Source: Bryum argenteum
Lineage: Eukaryota; Streptophyta; Bryopsida; Bryales; Bryaceae
Assembly: GCA_037043015.1 (NCBI GenBank)
Contig: CM073328.1
Location: forward strand, 2,963,409-3,027,408
Direction of reading: 5' to 3'
DNA length: 64,000 bases
How positions within the stretch are numbered: position 1 is the stretch's first letter; each line of letters starts with the position of its first letter. The translations under genes and the position numbers were made by a program. Shown here piece after piece: positions 1 through 9,967 of this stretch. The notes under the pieces are model-generated. The model did no database searches, had not been told where the DNA came from, and saw nothing but the letters and a program-made list of their open reading frames with translations.

Positions 1-823
1 GTCTGTTGGAGCATTAATTTTTCACTTTAAAGTACAAATGTTGAGATTTTGATGTCATGTAAGAGATGTAAGAGGTTTAGTCTGCTCGAGCATTTTCACT
101 TTCAATTAGAAATGTTGACATTTTGTGATGTTTTATGAGTAGTTATAAGTTATGATCTTACAATCTATAAGGCCTCATGACTCAAGATTTGATCCACATG
201 ATTATACAATATGTCTACTACAATATTGTAAGTTTGAGATCTATAAACTTAAATTTGTTTTTATTAATGACATGTTTTTAAAAGAATGTGTTCTTTTTGC
301 TAGAAATAAGTCAAAGTTAACCACTTAAGAGTTAAAAGCACTCTTGTAGGGTTTTCTTTCCATTTCAAATTTAATTGGTGATGATATTTTCATTTTTCAA
401 AGACTATCATCTTGTATGCAAAAGGTGCCACCCCAAAGTTACTCAATAGCATTGTAAGGTGGCACCAAGGGCTATTAGAATCCTAAACAAATAGCCCTAA
501 TCAAGGTGGTCAAGTTTGAGGGTCGTTTTCCCAAAACATAACCTACTTGCACATTCTTTTTAGCTTTTAGATATTCTTGACTTGTTAATATAAGAAACCA
601 CAAGTTGTATATTAATTCTATATATATTAATTCATATACAATATTGATTAATTAACTATCTATTGATCACTGATGTACTAATATTTTCTTGTGTTATACA
701 ATTTCACACCTATCCTTGCGTAGAGCATAAAGTCACACACATCACTCTATACACCCTAGAAGCTTCATCGGACGAAGGCAATGACTTCACCGACAAGAGG
801 TGAAACACTGTACGTGGGGAAAG
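1..823. other. AT-rich intergenic sequence
   Basis: No credible gene seen. AT-rich with short A/T runs and a TA-rich stretch near 600-680. The last 40 bases adjoin the 3' end of the first RING gene's repeat region. Confidence 0.5.
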
Positions 824-1300
824 TTACGGTCCTCTCGCAGCATTCCGATGTGCATTCCGCTGTTGACCTTGGAGATAGATTAACAAGTAGGGTTGTTGCT
901 CCTGCACACGCACTCCTTCCAAAGCCGGGTTCTCAAGCCGGGTTCTGTCGCTGCAGATCACGCTCTTCCTGTTCCATCCTCGGTCCTCTCGAGGCATCCC
1001 GATATGCATTCCGATGAGGTTGGAGCTGGAGTAATTGTTGGCGTTGTTGCAACCATCGTTGCTCCTGCACACGCACTCCTTCCAAAGCCGAGTTTTGTTG
1101 GTGCAGATCACGCTCTTCCTGTTCCATCCTTGGTCCTCTCTCAACATTCCGATGAGCTTGGAGCTGGAGTAACTGGTGGCATTGTTGCAACCGTCGTTGC
1201 TCCTGCACACGAACTCGCATCAATTGCTGAATCTCTTCTTCCAAAGCCGAGTTCTGTTGCTGCAAATCACGCTCTTCCTGTTCCATCCTCGCTAACTCAT
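824..1300 (-). repeat. Intragenic tandem repeat encoding coiled-coil units
   Basis: Three units of roughly 150-160 bp (about 1131-1300, 985-1130 and 824-984). Each codes on the minus strand for a unit starting RMEQEERDLxQQNSAL and ending HRNxxRGP. The second unit lacks about 9 residues and the third carries a 13-bp duplication that breaks the frame. Confidence 0.75.
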
Positions 1301-1742
1301 TCTCTCCCGAGTGCGGATCCAAGCATTTCAAGATCGTCTCCAATCGAATGCGCTGTAGCATCATCTCAGCACCTGAAGCGTCACGACCCAAACCTAATTC
1401 CTCGGGCGTCATGTGAGGAACGAATGTCTCTGGATTTGGCGGGCGCGGGGGAACGACGCCGTTGTCATACATGCTACCAGAGGGCCGTGTTACCTCGCAA
1501 GCACCAGTAGCGAAGAGAGTGAGGATGTTCATGTCTCTGTTTAGAATGGTCCCACACACTGGGCATGGCATCCGATTTGGCTCGTCCCGAAGCCTGTAGT
1601 GCATGCAAGGCCAGCAATAGACGTGACCACACGAGGTGGCTACTGGATCACTTGGAGGCTTCCAACAAATGTGGCACTCCAACGCACTGGCATCCCGAGG
1701 CTCGGATTCGATCGAACTATCACGGCCTTCTTCCATGGCCAT
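933..1742 (-). CDS. RING-finger E3 ligase-like protein with coiled-coil repeats (copy 1, frameshifted tail)
   Basis: The reading frame gives 269 residues from the first in-frame ATG (1742; a second ATG follows at 1736). A C3HC4 RING (CHIC...CGHVYCWPC...CPVC) lies near residues 25-70 and resembles the RMA/RNF5 class, which transfers ubiquitin from an E2 to substrates. A Pro-rich linker (PPRPPNP) follows. The rest is coiled coil made of about 53-residue units that begin RMEQEERDL. No membrane anchor is seen, unlike true RMA proteins. I chose this ATG because the paralogues at 14586 and 20986 have ATG at the matching place; the longer upstream frame lacks ATG. A 13-bp duplication near 918-943 shifts the frame in the third unit, giving a stop at 933. 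The lost tail continues in another frame to about 824. Single exon. Expression is unknown. Confidence 0.75.
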   Translation of the reverse strand: MAMEEGRDSSIESEPRDASALECHICWKPPSDPVATSCGHVYCWPCMHYRLRDEPNRMPCPVCGTILNRDMNILTLFATGACEVTRPSGSMYDNGVVPPRPPNPETFVPHMTPEELGLGRDASGAEMMLQRIRLETILKCLDPHSGENELARMEQEERDLQQQNSALEEEIQQLMRVRVQEQRRLQQCHQLLQLQAHRNVERGPRMEQEERDLHQQNSALEGVRVQEQRWLQQRQQLLQLQPHRNAYRDASRGPRMEQEERDLQRQNPA

Positions 1743-2265
1743 GGGTTGCTCTGATTTCCAAATCAAATCTCGTAGTGATGTGCAACTTAACCACACGCGC
1801 TGAGCAATGTAGAGCACGTAATCAAACAAAATGCAAACTCACTTGTAGAGGCTCGGACTGAAGCTAAGCGTTGTGGGTATGGCTCCAGGGCCTGCCCCGA
1901 GTCTGCTTATGTAGGTCCAAGTGGTGCTTCCTCGGTAGTCAAGTAATGCTTCCTCGGTAGTAAGATTCGTCGCCAGTTGAGTCTCGGGAGTCGCCTTGAT
2001 ATGATACTGGAGCCTACTGAGGCGAGTCAAGGTCGAGCGAGGAGCAACACTCCATGGAACTGAGGCTTGCACCACCGAGGGGTGTGCAGCACTGTTGGGC
2101 TACCTTGAAATTGTGAGTGACTCGGATGGAGCTTGCATGTGTGTTTCGTGGAGCTTCATCAGAAGCATCAAGACGCATTTATGGGGCGATTATTCATAAA
2201 ATCATACCATATTGGATGCTTGCCTTTAAATCTTACCATATTACCATAATCTAGGTCCATGTATT
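1743..2265 (-). promoter_or_regulatory. 5' flank conserved between RING copies 1 and 2
   Basis: This stretch is clearly similar to 14587-15110 upstream of RING copy 2. Shared blocks include the segment that reads CCTACATAAG on the minus strand near 1900-1915 (a possible TATA-like site) and a block near 2150-2260. The similarity may be promoter conservation or simply the extent of the segmental duplication. Confidence 0.4.
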
Positions 2266-2413
2266 GGGAGCCGATTTCACTCAATGTAAACATAGACTTG
2301 TGAGTTTTCACGAGCAGATAATATGCTTCTTAGGAACCAGTTTGAAGCAAATATACTGGTGTACACATGGAAATCGATGGAAGAGATTACTGGAAGTTGT
2401 TGAAACTGATTAT

Positions 2414-2635
2414 CCACAATATTTGTTGAAAAAGGAATATTTTAAATAATTTGAATCTCTTCTTAAATAATTTGAATCTCTTCTTAAATAATTTGAATCT
2501 CTTCTTAAATAATTTGAATCTCTTCTCCTTTTTAACCACAAGTATACCCACAATAATTTGAAACTGATTATGCGGAATGTGGATTTCAACTACTTCCAGT
2601 AACCACAAATATTCCTTTTTCAACAAATATTGTGG
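2414..2635. repeat. 29-bp perfect inverted repeat around a 21-bp tandem array
   Basis: 2414-2442 reappears inverted at 2607-2635 (core CACAATATTTGTTGAAAAAG). Between them, about 2443-2526, are four head-to-tail copies of a 21-bp unit containing AATTTGAATCTCTTC. Flanking pieces (ACTGGAAGT, GTTGAAA) also recur inverted but in swapped order, so this is a rearranged foldback structure. It has no coding value. Confidence 0.7.
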
Positions 2636-2639
2636 ATTT

Positions 2640-3690
2640 GAAAATAGTCAACCCAAAATCAAGTTTGCAATTTTTTTTCAAAAATGAATAAAATTGTGAC
2701 ATGAAGAAAGTGTAAACCTTTATCTTACAAAATTGAAGTGTAATAGTTTTAGAAGCAATGTAGTCTCTTCAAAGTCAAATCGTAAACCAAATTTGCAAAA
2801 TTGGAAGAAAAAAAAGATGAGTTTTGGTTGAGCATTACCTATGAATAAAGTACCCATGTACCCACTTCAAACAACTAGAAGTATTGCTCACAAATTTATG
2901 ACTTGTTTTCAAACAAAGAAAATTCAACGATGAGAAACAAAAATTGAGGCATGCATGGTTACCCTGTAAGCATGTGATACAAGTCAGATAGCCTAAGCAC
3001 TACTATCATTTGTTCAATTTAGGGGATATAGGAGTTGTTTCTAGAAGTCACGGTTGATATGATCCATCTTTGCATCACTTGAGCCAAAAGAGGTCTGAAA
3101 AGGGTAAATGCATGATATGGGTACCCCTCCAAAAATAGTGTGAATGTTTAATACTAATTTTTTGATAAAAAAAATAAATATATATATTGAAAAATTATTC
3201 TAACCAGATGGTATCATAAGTGACATGGCTTAAGTTGTATACTTGTGGTTAAAAAGGAATTTTTGGCACATATACAATGAATTACACATAGGTCTCATCA
3301 TATCATGTCCTTAGTCCTTACCCATATCATGTCCTTGCCAAAAAAGGCTTTTGGTGCATAAGCATCACATGATACCACCAATTTTAAGATTTGAGTAGAA
3401 GGGGTTTCAAGTGGTAAAAGGTTGTTTTGTAAAATAGTTGCCGAATAAGAATTCAAATGTTAAGAACAATTCTCAATATAATTCGCGGAGAGTCTTCAAG
3501 TGGTGAAGGTAAGATTGTTTATACACTTCAAAAGATCGTGAATGGTATCAAAGCAATGCATCAAACTTGTATACTTGTGGCTGTGAAAAAAGGTGTATTG
3601 TATTGAGGAGCATTTTAAATCTAAAACAAAACATGAAATCTTCATTGATTTTGTAAAGTAGAATGAGGATTTTGGGAGTTGAGGCGCTCA
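2640..3690. other. AT-rich spacer, diverged copy of 15.3-15.8 kb
   Basis: No gene seen. Parts of 3390-3690 (TTAAGAACA...CTCATAA..., GGAGAGTC, GCACATTTTAA) can be aligned loosely with 15330-15770. The RING copy 1 / copy 2 segmental duplication therefore probably reaches this far upstream. Confidence 0.4.
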
Positions 3691-4735
3691 CTTTTGCAAA
3701 TAGTTTTTGCTTGTTCTATAATCTACATTGACACTTATTCCAAATATCTCCCTGAGAGACTCCCAAGGAGATATTCAATACGCATGGTTTTTGCTTGTTC
3801 TAAACCAAGCTTGAGGGAAGCACTTTTTAAGAATTTTTGAGATATTCGCCCAAAGATCCTCGTTGCTATCCTTAGTAAGCATTGTAAAGCAAGTAATTGT
3901 ACTACCCATTCTTATCGCTCAATTCTTGCTTCTAGTTGTGTGTTAAATTTTTTCATTCTTTCTTCCATATTATTTAGGAGATCAACATTATTGTCTCGAG
4001 GCAAGAGGGTTTTGACCAAGCGAAGAGTGTTCGGAGAAATCATTCAGTCGCGGACTGTGGCCATCTTGGTTTGAGCCTTTAAGGCGATGGCAAAAGGTAC
4101 GGGCGAACTTAAATTTCTATTGTTGAATCTTAATGAGGGATTGTACATTGGCACTTATTCAAAATATCTCCATGAGAGACTCTCATGAAGATATTCTTTT
4201 GGCACAAATACATTTGAAGAAGAATAATTAAGGAAAGCCCTTTTCAAGGATTTTTGAGATACTCGCGCGAAGTTTGCGCGAGTAAGTGTTGTAAAGCGAG
4301 CAGCTTCTCTAAACTACCTATTATTATTACTCAACCCTTCAGTTGCTTTTAGTTTTGTTTGCTGGATTTCTTGATTCTTGTTTGTATATTGTTTACAAGA
4401 TGGACATTATTGTGTTTGAGGCACGAAGGTTTTGACTTAGCAAAGAGAGACTAACATGTAATTCGTTATGATGGTATTAGTCACTGATTTTGAGAAATGT
4501 GGGTTTAGCTCGAGTCGAGCTAAATGTACCCACACAGTACATTTGGCTCAACTCAAGCTCAATTGTCATCAATTTGATAATCTGAATATTCCCATTGTAA
4601 CAAATTACCACATAGTTTGGAAATCGACATCATTGAGTAGCCGATTGAAGCGATCTTGGTTTGAGCCTTTGAGGCCGTGGCGCAAGGTACGCAGAAACAT
4701 AAATTTCTATTGTTGAATCTGAATATCGAATTCTA
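3690..4735. repeat. Diverged noncoding tandem duplication (about 450 bp units)
   Basis: Two units, about 3690-4130 and 4140-4735, share an ordered set of blocks: CACTTATTC.AAATATCTCC, GAGAGACTC, TTTTTGAGATA, a GTTGTAAAGCGAG-like block, GGTTTTGAC, and GATCTTGGTTTGAGCC followed by AAATTTCTATTGTTGAATCT. The second unit is interrupted by the MITE at 4458-4606. No protein is evident. Confidence 0.6.
4458..4606 (+). mobile_element. Palindromic MITE, copy 1
   Basis: About 149 bp, nearly identical in inverted orientation to 7208-7353. The ends are TAATTCGTTATGATGG and CCATTGTAACAAATTA, which are imperfect terminal inverted repeats. The whole element is close to one long imperfect palindrome: the left half containing GAGCTCGAGTCGAGCTAAAT-like sequence pairs with the right half containing ATTTGGCTCAACTCAAGCTC. 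No coding capacity. The mobilising family is unknown. Confidence 0.75.
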
Positions 4736-5000
4736 CACGCTGTAGCACTACGAATTTGGTTTCCAATTTTGTTGGCCATGGCTTTGTACTCTCTGTGGTG
4801 TAGTGTTGAGTGTAATTATATTTTACTCTAATCACAAGAAAGCAATACTGCAATTGCTCTCGAGTGCCCATAGCACAATCATGGCTCTTTGATTGTTATT
4901 GTTTTTTATTACAGATGTACTCTTCTAATACCTCTTCCGTGGTGAGAGCACTCATTGAGAAAGACGTTACACATGCATACATTCAATCTTTGTTATTGCG

Positions 5001-6602
5001 TACAGTGACCTTCAAAACTGTCCCAATGTTTGTACATGTTACATTCAAAAAATAATGTAGGTAAGAGAAACTCATGGAATGGAATGTAGTAAATTTATTG
5101 AAATAGTACATACAATGTACTAATTGATTACAAAAATTCCAACAAAATTGAAGCGCTCAATGAGAAAGGAAAAAAACCTAAAGCTACTCTGTACATTGGT
5201 ACACTTTTGAACGTCCAACATGGAAATTCCTCACCACTTTGTCCATTTTCCTCTGGATTTTAATACAGCTGCTATTCGTCTGGGCATTGATTCTATAAGT
5301 CTCTTGCAATCATCAACAGTGATAGAAGGGAAGGTTTCTTCCACACGAGACCATAATTCAAGTATCCCTTTTGGTGGTGTGTCATATCGATTCAATCTCC
5401 TTTTCAAAATTGCCCATAGATTTTCTATAGGATTCAAATCGAGACCGAGCGGGCCAAAGATAAGACACCAAAAGGTTGCCTAGAAAACCATTGTTTCATA
5501 CTATTACTGGTATGTATAGGTGCATTATCCTGTTGAAATATGACTCCCGATGGATCTAAATTATATTTTTGAATTGTACCATGGAGATGCTCCTCCAAGA
5601 TTTTTTGATAACCATGCTGATTGAGGCGACCTTCAATTCTACACATCATGCGAGGTCCATGTATACACATACATCCCCATATCATCACAGAGCCACCACC
5701 ATGCTTAACGATCGGAATAATGGTCCGCTCACGAAAGTTCCCGTGGATCACGAACCCAACACCAAACTCTCCCATCCGAAGAAAAATCATAATTTTAGTC
5801 TCATCTCGAGAATATCACGTGACTCCAGTCATCAATAGTATAGTCTTTGATACTTTCGGCAAATTCTAAGCGAGCCCTAATATTATCATTGCGTGACAAA
5901 TGTGGTTTCTTTTCTTTCACATGCGATTGCAAACCCGCTCTACAAAGTCCACGGCGTCTGATAACTTCACTGACTTGTACTCCAAAAACTTCTTGCACAT
6001 GTTTAGTAGCTTCTCTTGCAGTAGACACCTTCCCTCTTGTTATACTAGTTACACAAGACCGCTCCATTGCACTTGTCAACTTGCGTGGTCTACCTCCAAC
6101 TAAAAGCTTTGCATCTGGAAAATGCTTCTTACGGAGCCTCTGTACACTTGATTTACCAACATGCAAAGAATTCGCTATCTCTCTCACACTACAACCTTTT
6201 GAAGCAAAAAAGTATACCTTGTTGCTTCCCCTGGGACAATGGTCTCACCATTTTCACTTGTGAAGCTAAACACGAAAGAAACAAATATATGACGCAAGAA
6301 GAACAAATACACACAACAGAACACAAACCAAGCAATTCACAATGCATGTACACTTCACTTGCTATGCATACAAGATTCACTCATATGTACTTTCAAAACT
6401 GTCCCAATGAAGAGAAAATATCTAGAGCTTCAATTCATGCACATACATGTAGAGACAAGTGGTAAGCCTTGCTCCTTGATTACCTTACTAATGATAGTAT
6501 GTAACTAAATTGATGCCATGTCAGTCTAGCATGCAATCACTATGTGGTGACTCACCAAACTTTCAAATTATAAACATTGGGACACTTTTGAAGGTCACTG
6601 TA
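5001..6602 (-). mobile_element. Complete Tc1-like DNA transposon (decayed)
   Basis: The two ends carry about 30-bp inverted repeats: TACAGTGACCTTCAAAACTG... at 5001 and its complement ending CAGTGACC-like at 6602, with one mismatch seen. TA at 5001-5002 and 6601-6602 is the expected Tc1/mariner target duplication, and the element starts CAGTG as such elements do. Length is about 1.6 kb, usual for Tc1. Extra reversed copies of the terminal motif lie inside each end (5191-5217 and 6388-6409), placed symmetrically about 190 bp inward. A broken transposase fills the centre on the minus strand. Confidence 0.88.
5231..6240 (-). pseudogene. Tc1-type DDE transposase, frameshifted
   Basis: The minus-strand frames give in order an N-terminal start region (MVRPLSQGKQQGI), a helix-turn-helix (CSVREIANSLHVGKSSVQRL), a second DNA-binding part ending GLCRAGLQSHVKEKK, and a DDE domain. 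The catalytic landmarks are FSxDETK (first Asp), FQQDNAPIH (second Asp) and NPIENLW (Glu). Spacing between the second Asp and the Glu is about 34-35, so DD34E-like. Frame breaks occur near 6195 (extra T in a homopolymer), near 5795-5800 (right at the first catalytic Asp) and twice around 5440-5470. No functional product is expected from this copy. The C-terminal ESMPRRIAAVLKSRG style resembles Tc1 transposases common in fungi and animals; this is from memory of the family, not a search. Confidence 0.88.
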
Positions 6603-7207
6603 GATCATTTCATCTCATTACATGATGTTGTTGATCAATTTATATTACACACCTTTGTACATATGCAGATGGTTTGTTGAATAAGCTATCCGACACGTCA
6701 ATCCCATCTGTTTCGAGCCTTCACAGTTTGAGAGCTTGTTCAACTCAAGTTTGTGCAAAGCATGGAAAGTCAATGTGACTCAAAATGGTATGATTGTTGC
6801 ACCCGCGCAACGGGATGATGAGACCTTAGATTGGTACTTCCCGTCGCACTTTGACCGCCACTATCTGGAAGCAGGTCTGGAAGCCATGGATCTGGTGGGG
6901 GAATCACCACCTATGCCGTGCTTCAAGTGGGATGCCCAGCAATATTGCCAACTGCGTATTCCTATCAACCTTGATACTTAGAGAGTCTGTGCACGACTTG
7001 CATCATGGATGTCTCCTTGCGAGCGCAGGAGGGCTTCTGCTCATCACGGACATGGTAATTACATCCCATTCCTTTTTCAAATATGAAATGGGAAGAATAT
7101 CGAGTTCAAAGCACATCTATGTGACTTTTTCCTTTTTCAGACTTTCTCAATGGCATGTTCGAGAACATTCTGATTGGGTGCCATCACTGTCATGTGCTAA
7201 TTCGTTA

Positions 7208-7353
7208 CAATGGGAATATTCAGATTATCAAATTGATGACAATTGAGCTTGAGTTGAGCCAAATGTACTGTGTGGGTACATTTAGCTCGACTCGAGCTAA
7301 ACCCGCATTTCACATTTCTCAAAATCAGTGAATAATACCATTATAACGAATTA
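7208..7353 (-). mobile_element. Palindromic MITE, copy 2
   Basis: Inverted, nearly identical copy of 4458-4606, ending TAATTCGTTACAATGG at the left. It lies inside the intron of the F-box pseudogene, just upstream of its second exon. Its high similarity to copy 1 beside much older surroundings suggests fairly recent activity. Confidence 0.75.
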
Positions 7354-8056
7354 CATGTTACTGAGTGAGAAGCGCTGGAGGAGACCTCTTGTAGTGTACA
7401 ATCCACTGACACAAAAATGGACAATGTTACCCGCATTACATTGTCACGAAGACGTCTTGGCCATTTTGTCCGTCGGATGTGACAACGCCCATGTGCAGTT
7501 GATGGTGAACAAGAATGCGAATGCATACAGAGTGCTACTCACAAGCAAGTGGTATGTGTGCGTTTACAGCTCCACCGCCAAGAGCTGGAGAGTTCGAGTA
7601 TTTTCGGAGACCATTCCGTTCGGACCTGTGCTTCCACCCACAATCCCGAGCGGATTCACATTATTGTACAGGTTGACAGTTTCCATTACGACGAACTTCT
7701 ATCCCGAGTGTTGTTCTGGGTGGGAAGGTATATTATGTGGAGCTAGAAGTGGACGGAAGCAGCATGGCGGTGTTCCTAATCGAAACCCCGATATCAACAT
7801 TTGTACTCGGGGATATATATAAGGATGTTCGAAATCGACGAAGAAGCTAGCAGTTGGAAACCACCTATAGGTACGCGCTTCAAACTTACTTCCTTGAAAG
7901 TCATGGGGTGTTCGGTTTAGGGATAAGCAGTTCAGGATGAGGATTGTGGAATGCAGGGTCGGCACATACGCCATTCTTCATTCTTTCAGCAATTTTGGAC
8001 ATAGAAATCTGTCATGTAGAAAGATAATGTCATACTTGGTTCCAGAGAATCACTCT

Positions 8057-8292
8057 TTCCCACGGATACGTGCCCACGTGCCCACGGATACGTGCCCACG
8101 GATACGTGCCCACGGATACGTGCCCGGGATACGTGCCGGATCGTGCCGGGATACGTGCCGGGATACGTGCCGGATACGCGGATACGCGTGCCGGGATACG
8201 TGCGCCCGGGGATACGTGCCCACGGATACGTGCCCACGGATACGTGCCCACGGATACGTGCCCACCGATACGTGCCCACCGATACGTACCCA
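8057..8292. repeat. ACGT-rich 14-bp minisatellite (CACGGATACGTGCC)n
   Basis: About 16 GATACG-containing units, mostly 14 bp (CACGGATACGTGCC). The centre is degenerate, with GGGATACGTGCC and CGCGGATACGCG variants. One true CACGTG occurs near 8069. The array is open in most reading frames because the unit contains no stop. It sits exactly where the F-box paralogue has the codons between its KLP and LQFY residues, so it expanded inside former exon sequence. Confidence 0.9.
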
Positions 8293-8849
8293 CACAATTT
8301 TACTGCATGGCTCCGGCTTGGCCCTTGGGAGAGTGCTAACAGAACTTCCAAGCACTTTGGGAAGAGAGGAGATGAAGTTGCCCGAAGCACTTTGGGAAGA
8401 GAGGGGATGAAGTTGAGGCAACGTGAATGGCGGCATGAATATGACCATAATAGGATATTCTACAGTGGCCTAAGCCCTAGGGTTCATACAATTAAATCAT
8501 AACTAGTTACGCGGTGGAAGTTGGTATGAATGCAATGCAAGAGGAAGTAGGATAAGGCTCATATGGTCAAATTACTTGGTATTCTATGATGTGGTGACTC
8601 GAGAGTCATCAACAAGGCTTCTGCTGGATAGATGGTTTGGACGTGGACTTGACACCTTAGAGAATGCCTCAGTAGCTTGAAAAGAAAATAGTGTGTCTCT
8701 TCTTAGGTCGGAAAGAGTGTGTTGCTTTTGATCTCCTATGGATAGTTGAAGTCTTGATCGTAGTATATGTTTCTTAGTGTATGCAAAAAATAAATTGATT
8801 ATATTGATTATCGCATGCAAAACAAAGTGCAAGGAATGCAAAGCGCAAG

Positions 8850-9240
8850 GAATGCGGTTCCTTGCTGATGTTCCAGCTCGAAGTTCTCTTGAAGCACCCT
8901 CTCGGCAGCTTGAGCATCAGGAGCTAATTTAGATTCTGCGGAAAGAATGTCGGTGGCGTCGGTCGATCGATGATTCTGACTGACGGCGTCAGAAGAAGCT
9001 GCACATGCCGTGACGGTGGCCTCAGAGGCTTTGGTATAGAGACGAAGCGATGTTTATGTCTCCGTTCAAGTTGGTTGCACTCATTGAACATGGCTTCCGA
9101 ATTGGGTGGTCCTGGGGGCAATGGTACGTACATGGAGTCCGCGAGGACGGCACGAGGTGGGCACGGAATCCCAAGGAGCATTTACGCCCACATGTGACAC
9201 TCCAATGCATTGGTACGTCGAGTACGACCTATCTCCATGG
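8850..9240 (-). pseudogene. Decayed RING-finger gene fragment
   Basis: Nucleotide alignment to the RING gene at 20357-20986 is visible throughout. The start-codon context is at 9236-9238 (CCATGGCTATGGCTCGAT versus CATGGCTATAGCTCGAT). The block CCAATGCATTGG follows, then the coding of CPVCGTILNGNMNI, here degraded to CSMSATNLNGDINI at about 9045-9095. Most zinc ligands are lost and the frame breaks several times. Similarity fades below about 8940. It is the RING partner of the F-box gene to its right. Confidence 0.7.
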
Positions 9241-9967
9241 CTATGGCTCGATCCTTTTGCTACGTTGCCTCCAGCTACTTACTCACATAGTGAGCTGACG
9301 TATTAACGTATTAACGATCCAGAGCAAGAAAACGGAAAGAAAAAAGCTCTCATCAGTCGCTCTAGGAAAGGTTCGAATTGGAGTTGCGTTTGTGGCATTA
9401 TTCCGACAACGGTTTGTCCAGCGGCCCCCAATTCTCCGTCAGGGGTCCTTGAGATGGCTCGACAGATCCGCCAGGGGTCAATTGTCAATCGTGTCAAGCT
9501 GACTGTTTTTAGTTTACGAAATCATGTGACGATGCCTGAGGCTAAATCATTCTGGAGTCTCATCATGGAGGATTTACCATGAATTCACATTTTTTTGCGA
9601 AATGGAAAATACTACATATGGTACTAGTCTCATGGTATTGAAAAGTATTGGAAACATGTGGAAGATGAATTGGGAGACAAATTGGAAGGTGAACCAGAGG
9701 ATGAAACATTGGAATGGAGGATGAAATGGGATTCGTATCGGAAGGCGAAGTCGAATTTGAAAGGGATGGACTACATACAGTTGGACTTCCACATGCATGG
9801 AGTTCAGATTTGTTGTTTGAATATCAACCATCTAGAGCTTAATTACCTTTAAATGTCTACACCAAGCTTGCAAATGACGAGAACTTCACTTTATTCACCA
9901 TCGCCTCATAATTGTCAGAACCTCGATCCAGTAGTCAGATTACTACTGATTTTAAATTACTTGAAAC
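9241..9967. other. Spacer between RING remnant and F-box gene
   Basis: The first 100 bases still resemble the RING 5' flank (GAGCTGACGTATTAACG compare GAGCTCACGTATTGAC). Nothing else is recognised. The promoter of the following F-box gene should lie here, but no clear TATA element stands out. Confidence 0.4.

Larger units (their letters stand above)
6660..8660 (+). pseudogene. F-box gene, decayed paralogue of the gene at 9968-11563
   Basis: Pieces align in order with the intact F-box gene downstream. Exon 1 pieces are LLNKLSDTSIPS, then VNVTQNGMIV...LDWYFPSHFD, then HDLHHGCLLASAGGLLL at about 6990-7054. A GT donor at 7055 sits at the same place as in the intact copy. Exon 2 begins near 7370 with RRPLVVYNPLTQKWTMLPA and runs through YVCVYSSTAKSWRVRVFSETIPFGP and GKVYYVEL-like sequence. 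Later blocks are the PSTLGREEMKL match near 8345-8380 and LIWSNYLVFYDVVT at about 8550-8600. At least three frameshifts are seen, the intron carries a MITE (7208-7353), and a GC-rich array (8057-8292) interrupts the coding homology. A 30-bp duplication follows near 8350-8415. Confidence 0.8.

Noticed and set aside
1565..1861. Plus-strand frames opposite the RING genes (also 14409-14636 and 20720-21037)
   Set aside because: Antisense shadows of the RING domain; they recur in each copy only because the coding strand is conserved.
8057..8292. CRISPR-like array
   Set aside because: Units are directly adjacent with no unique spacers, and the genome is eukaryotic.
7986..8502. Several 80-150 residue frames over the 14-bp array
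   Set aside because: The repeat unit lacks stops in all frames; the products are repeat translations with no domain.
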